From NCBI RefSeq assembly GCF_019431355.1, contig NZ_CP080269.1, forward strand, positions 5,901,001 through 5,965,000: a stretch of DNA of 64,000 nt, given 5' to 3'. Each line of letters starts with the position of its first letter. The stretch's first letter is position 1. Below are positions 61,324 to 64,000 of the stretch, in pieces. Under the pieces are notes generated by a model that worked only from the letters and a program-made list of their open reading frames with translations, was not told where the DNA came from and made no database searches. Source of the DNA: Paenibacillus sp. R14(2021) (GTDB taxonomy: Bacteria; Bacillota; Bacilli; Paenibacillales; Paenibacillaceae). The position numbers and the translations under genes are program-made.

Positions 61324-62426
61324 ATTGTCAAGAGGTGATGGACTATATGCAAAGGCAGCTTGACGGGGACCTTGATGAACAGGAAACCGAAATCTTGATG
61401 ACTCATACACGGCAATGCTCCGAATGCGCGGCCATGTTCGAGCGGCTCAAGCTGCTTTCTTCAGGACTGGAAAGCTTACCGAAGGTAACGCCAAGCTATA
61501 GCTTAGTTGATGCGATACTGCCTCGATTGGCCGAGCTTCAAACAACGGCCGATCTTCCAGGCCATGTGCCTCACATCGTTATTGCAGGTGAACCTGTGTC
61601 TCCTGCAGGACAGACAGCACCGGCGAAGAACCGTTGGAAGAAATGGCTCCCCGTATCCGCGTTGGGCGGTGTCGTAGCGGCCGGCGTGATGGTGGGGATG
61701 TTTTTCCTCAGCCATCAGTCGAACTATTCGCTTATCGACAATGACAGCGGGATTTCGGTTGCTGACTCAGCTGCTTCCAACAGTTCGGCATCCACGGACG
61801 ATTCTGCCGATGCCAATACGTCTAAGATGACGGACGGGTCGGATCGGGCAGCAGCGGCTGATGAGGTACCGGCGGCTCAAGGGGCAGCGAACAACAAGGT
61901 TGAGCCGGATACCGTCGTATCGAAAAAGGGCGCGGCACGGAATGTAGATCCGAACGGCGAGACGATGCCGCCATTATCGAATGGTGACGTGGCGCGTACT
62001 GAGGTTGAAGGAAGCGCGAATACGCCGAATTATGAAGTTTCCACGGACAGCAATTTGTCGCCTGCGGCAGACTCGGCTGGAAACAGCACGAAAGCAGCGG
62101 GTGGGACAGCCGCGAGTACGGATAAGCACGGTACGGAGTCCGATAAGGAGCAAGCCTTCACGTCTTCAGCCGTCATGGCTTCGCCAATTTCGGTCGACAA
62201 TAAGTTTCAGGCGTTTATCGTTGACAATTCGGTGAAAATCTACACGGTCAGCGATAGCTTGATGATCTTTCAAAGCGTCACACGAACCGGCATTTCGAAC
62301 CTGAAATGGGCGGCGGACAGCACATCGTTGACATACGAGGCTGTTTCGGCTGACGGTTCGAAGCATACGTACGTCGTCGACCCCAATGCGGCGACAGAGC
62401 AGGAACAAGTACAATCTATCAAATAA
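61320..62426 (+). CDS. Membrane anti-sigma factor with zf-HC2 domain
   Basis: 368 residues; ATGA overlap with the sigma gene. The zinc-containing anti-sigma fold is seen in the N-terminal 45 residues (LMTHTRQCSECAAMFERL: HxxxCxxC). One membrane helix follows at about 103-122 (SALGGVVAAGVMVGMFFL), then a long Ser/Ala/Asp/Asn-rich disordered region. The last 75 residues (FQAFIVDNSVKIYTVSDSLMIFQ, ISNLKWAADSTSLTYEAVSADG) look like a single beta-propeller-type blade. The extracellular part probably senses an envelope signal. Confidence 0.87.
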   Translation: MNCQEVMDYMQRQLDGDLDEQETEILMTHTRQCSECAAMFERLKLLSSGLESLPKVTPSYSLVDAILPRLAELQTTADLPGHVPHIVIAGEPVSPAGQTAPAKNRWKKWLPVSALGGVVAAGVMVGMFFLSHQSNYSLIDNDSGISVADSAASNSSASTDDSADANTSKMTDGSDRAAAADEVPAAQGAANNKVEPDTVVSKKGAARNVDPNGETMPPLSNGDVARTEVEGSANTPNYEVSTDSNLSPAADSAGNSTKAAGGTAASTDKHGTESDKEQAFTSSAVMASPISVDNKFQAFIVDNSVKIYTVSDSLMIFQSVTRTGISNLKWAADSTSLTYEAVSADGSKHTYVVDPNAATEQEQVQSIK

Positions 62427-62485
62427 TGATTTTGCCCATGCACACATGACGTGACAGCCGCGTATGGTGTAGGGTAGAAGAAGTC

Positions 62486-62569
62486 ATGGGACGTTCGAGA
62501 GCAGCCTTGACGTCGTATGACCATTCGCAGCCGGTACCATGGACCGATCGCTGGCGAATGTTTATATAG
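62486..62569 (+). CDS. Possible 27-residue peptide gene
   Basis: A short ATG frame (MGRSRAALTSYDHSQPVPWT and 7 more residues) between the anti-sigma gene and its terminator. The upstream AGAAGAAG is a weak SD. In B. subtilis the small yqzM gene lies near this place, but this peptide has no hydrophobic segment and does not resemble it. Support is low; the remaining 62427-62579 shows nothing else. Confidence 0.2.
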   Translation: MGRSRAALTSYDHSQPVPWTDRWRMFI

Positions 62570-62579
62570 ATGTTCGGGG

Positions 62580-62618
62580 ACAAAGGGATGAAGTGCAAGC
62601 CGCTTCATCCCTTTGTTG
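62580..62618 (+). terminator. Terminator of the sigma/anti-sigma operon
   Basis: ACAAAGGGATGAAG (62580-62593) pairs with CTTCATCCCTTTGT (62603-62616), followed by TGCGTTTT, a moderate T tract. Confidence 0.75.
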
Positions 62619-62674
62619 CGTTTTCTGCGGAATGACGCTATCGTAGGAATGACGGTTCAAAGGGGGATTTACGG

Positions 62675-63697
62675 GTGGAAATCAAAGACGCCGCAAAGGA
62701 ATGGAAGGCGGGACAGTTCAGGCCGGTCTATGTGCTGTACGGGAAGGATCGCTACCGAATGCGCCAATTCATCGACGCCTTGACGGACAAGCTGCTGCCG
62801 CCGGAAGAGCGTGAGCTTGGTATCGTGAAGTTCGATACGGCCGAGACGCCGATCGAGGAAGCGGTCGCCGAAGCGGATACGCTGCCGTTCTTCGCTTCGC
62901 GCAAGCTGGTGCTCATTCGGGATGCTTCCGTACTGGCTGCCGCTCAGGGGAAGGAAGGCAAGCTTGAGCACGGGACGGATTCGCTCCTCGCCTATTTGAA
63001 GCAGCCTTGCGAGAGCAGTGTCGTCGTCTTCCAGGTGATGGCTGAGAAGCTGGATGAGCGCCGAAAGGTTGTGAAATGGCTGAAGGAGCAGGATGCGCTG
63101 ATTGCGTTCCAAGAGCTTCAGGAGAACGAGCTGCTGCAGTGGACGGTCAAGCGGGCGGAAGAGCAAGGCAGAACGATGGGCCGCGAGGCGGCGCAGCTGC
63201 TTCTAGCAAGGACGGGGACGAGTATGCAGCATCTTGCGCATGAGGTAGATAAGCTCTGCCTGCATGCCGGCAGCGGCGGCACGATATCGAATGAGGACGT
63301 GGAGCATCTGATTGCTTCGACGGTCGAAGAGGACGTGTTCGCGCTTATTGACGCTATGGCGTCCCTGCATGTGGAGAAGGCGCTCAAGTTGTATGCTGAG
63401 CTCCTGCTTCGCCGCGAAGAGCCGATCAAGATCGCGGCTCTGATCGCGAGACAGTTCCGCATCATGCTGCAGGTGAAGGAGCTGGAGCAGCATAACTACT
63501 CCCCGCAGCAGATGGCTGGACAGCTGGGGCTGCATCCTTATGCCGTTAAGCTGGCTGCAGAGAAGGCGAAGCGATTCTCCGCACAGACGCTCGGGAAGCA
63601 TCTGAGCAAGCTCGCAGAGCTGGATTACGGCATGAAGACGGGACGCGTCGATAAGACGCTGGGTCTTGAACTGTTCCTGCTGTCGCTGGCAGCCTGA
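62675..63697 (+). CDS. holA: DNA polymerase III delta subunit
   Basis: 340 residues from GTG 62675 behind AAAGGGGGA. Clamp-loader delta: N-terminal PVYVLYGKDRYRMRQFIDAL, mid-region FASRKLVLIRDASVL and HLAHEVDKLCLHAG, and C-terminal collar (RREEPIKIAALIARQFRIMLQVKEL). It opens the beta sliding clamp. In B. subtilis holA (yqeN) follows comEC closely and precedes rpsT, as here apart from the inserted genes. Confidence 0.95.
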   Translation: MEIKDAAKEWKAGQFRPVYVLYGKDRYRMRQFIDALTDKLLPPEERELGIVKFDTAETPIEEAVAEADTLPFFASRKLVLIRDASVLAAAQGKEGKLEHGTDSLLAYLKQPCESSVVVFQVMAEKLDERRKVVKWLKEQDALIAFQELQENELLQWTVKRAEEQGRTMGREAAQLLLARTGTSMQHLAHEVDKLCLHAGSGGTISNEDVEHLIASTVEEDVFALIDAMASLHVEKALKLYAELLLRREEPIKIAALIARQFRIMLQVKELEQHNYSPQQMAGQLGLHPYAVKLAAEKAKRFSAQTLGKHLSKLAELDYGMKTGRVDKTLGLELFLLSLAA

Positions 63698-63734
63698 CGT
63701 GCTGTGGAAGCGCCTGGCGCTTGATAAATGCATT

Positions 63735-63777
63735 AAAAAAGTCCTGCCTTTCGCCGAAGCGAGAGAGCAGGACTTTC
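63735..63777. terminator. Bidirectional terminator between holA and rpsT
   Basis: AAAAAAGTCCTGC (63735-63747) pairs with GCAGGACTTTCGTT (63767-63780). The run of A on the left gives a T tract for the minus-strand rpsT transcript. Confidence 0.8.
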
Positions 63778-63788
63778 GTTTGTTTGGT

Positions 63789-64000
63789 TTAGGCTTGAGC
63801 GCTAAGTGCGTTCAGCTTTTTAGCCAGACGCGACTTTTTACGAGCAGCTGCATTTTTATGAATCAGGCCTTTAGTTGCAGCTTTATCCAGCTTCTTCGTT
63901 GCGTTGATCAAAGCTGCTTTGGCAGCAGCGACATCAGTAGCAACTACAGCTTGGTCAGCAGCTTTAACGGCCGTGCGGAGAGCTGATTTTTGCGAAGCGT
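63789..64000 (-). CDS. rpsT: 30S ribosomal protein S20, C-terminal part
   Basis: Reading the minus strand from the window end gives 70 codons ending at TAA (63789-63791). The sequence contains [16 protein letters not shown], then [15 protein letters not shown], and the S20 hallmark [21 protein letters not shown]20 binds 16S rRNA early in 30S assembly. The start lies beyond the window. rpsT convergent with holA is the normal order in Bacillales. Confidence 0.95.
   Translation of the reverse strand, partial: ASQKSALRTAVKAADQAVVATDVAAAKAALINATKKLDKAATKGLIHKNAAARKKSRLAKKLNALSAQA

Overview
The window comes from a spore-forming Gram-positive bacterium of the Paenibacillus type (inferred). It carries the spoVA genes, a competence (comE) locus, a leucine T-box, strong purine-rich Shine-Dalgarno (SD) sites with frequent TTG/GTG starts, and many carbohydrate-use genes with AraC and LacI regulators. 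No rRNA, tRNA or CRISPR array is seen.

1-9.4 kb: the 3' end of a GH29 alpha-L-fucosidase, a cre-like CcpA site, a membrane-anchored AraC regulator, and a two-permease plus lipoprotein sugar ABC importer without its own ATPase. A secreted stalk/PKD-type protein follows. 9.4-14 kb: small unrelated genes, namely an APH-family kinase, an AhpD-like protein, a zinc-ribbon protein, an MFS exporter with an attenuator-like leader, and a small membrane protein. 14-19.2 kb: a fucose operon of LacI regulator, L-fucose isomerase, GH172-type protein and GH43-type hydrolase, with overlapping palindromic operators just behind the promoter. 19.4-25 kb: a TetR regulator and an LtaS-type polymerase linked by two near-identical operator-like sites, a lone molybdopterin oxidoreductase, and an IDEAL-domain-like gene whose leader has a consensus promoter, two copies of one inverted repeat, and a terminator hairpin between them. 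25-34.2 kb: AraC, PhyH dioxygenase, AraC, TIM-barrel isomerase, nitroreductase, and a large clan-A glycoside hydrolase divergent from a LacI regulator.

34.2-41 kb: a 31-residue membrane peptide gene, spoVAC-spoVAD-spoVAE (dipicolinate channel) behind a SigG-like promoter, and a MoxR/DUF58/transglutaminase operon. 41-64 kb: the conserved Bacillales block yqeG-yqeH-aroE-yhbY-nadD-yqeK-rsfS-cvfB-like-methyltransferase, T-box-leuS, comER divergent from comEA, metY, comEB, comEC, and then holA and rpsT. Compared with the Bacillus subtilis order it has leuS, metY and about 6 kb of extra genes inserted.

The most unusual gene lies in that extra segment (56994-58406). It encodes an alpha/beta-hydrolase fold whose nucleophile Ser and catalytic His both appear replaced, fused to a SARP/BTAD-like winged-helix domain. 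It looks like a ligand-sensing transcription factor built on a dead hydrolase. Beside it are a CuA-type cupredoxin lipoprotein, a D-2-hydroxyacid dehydrogenase, and an ECF sigma/anti-sigma pair with a TGAAAC-type promoter.
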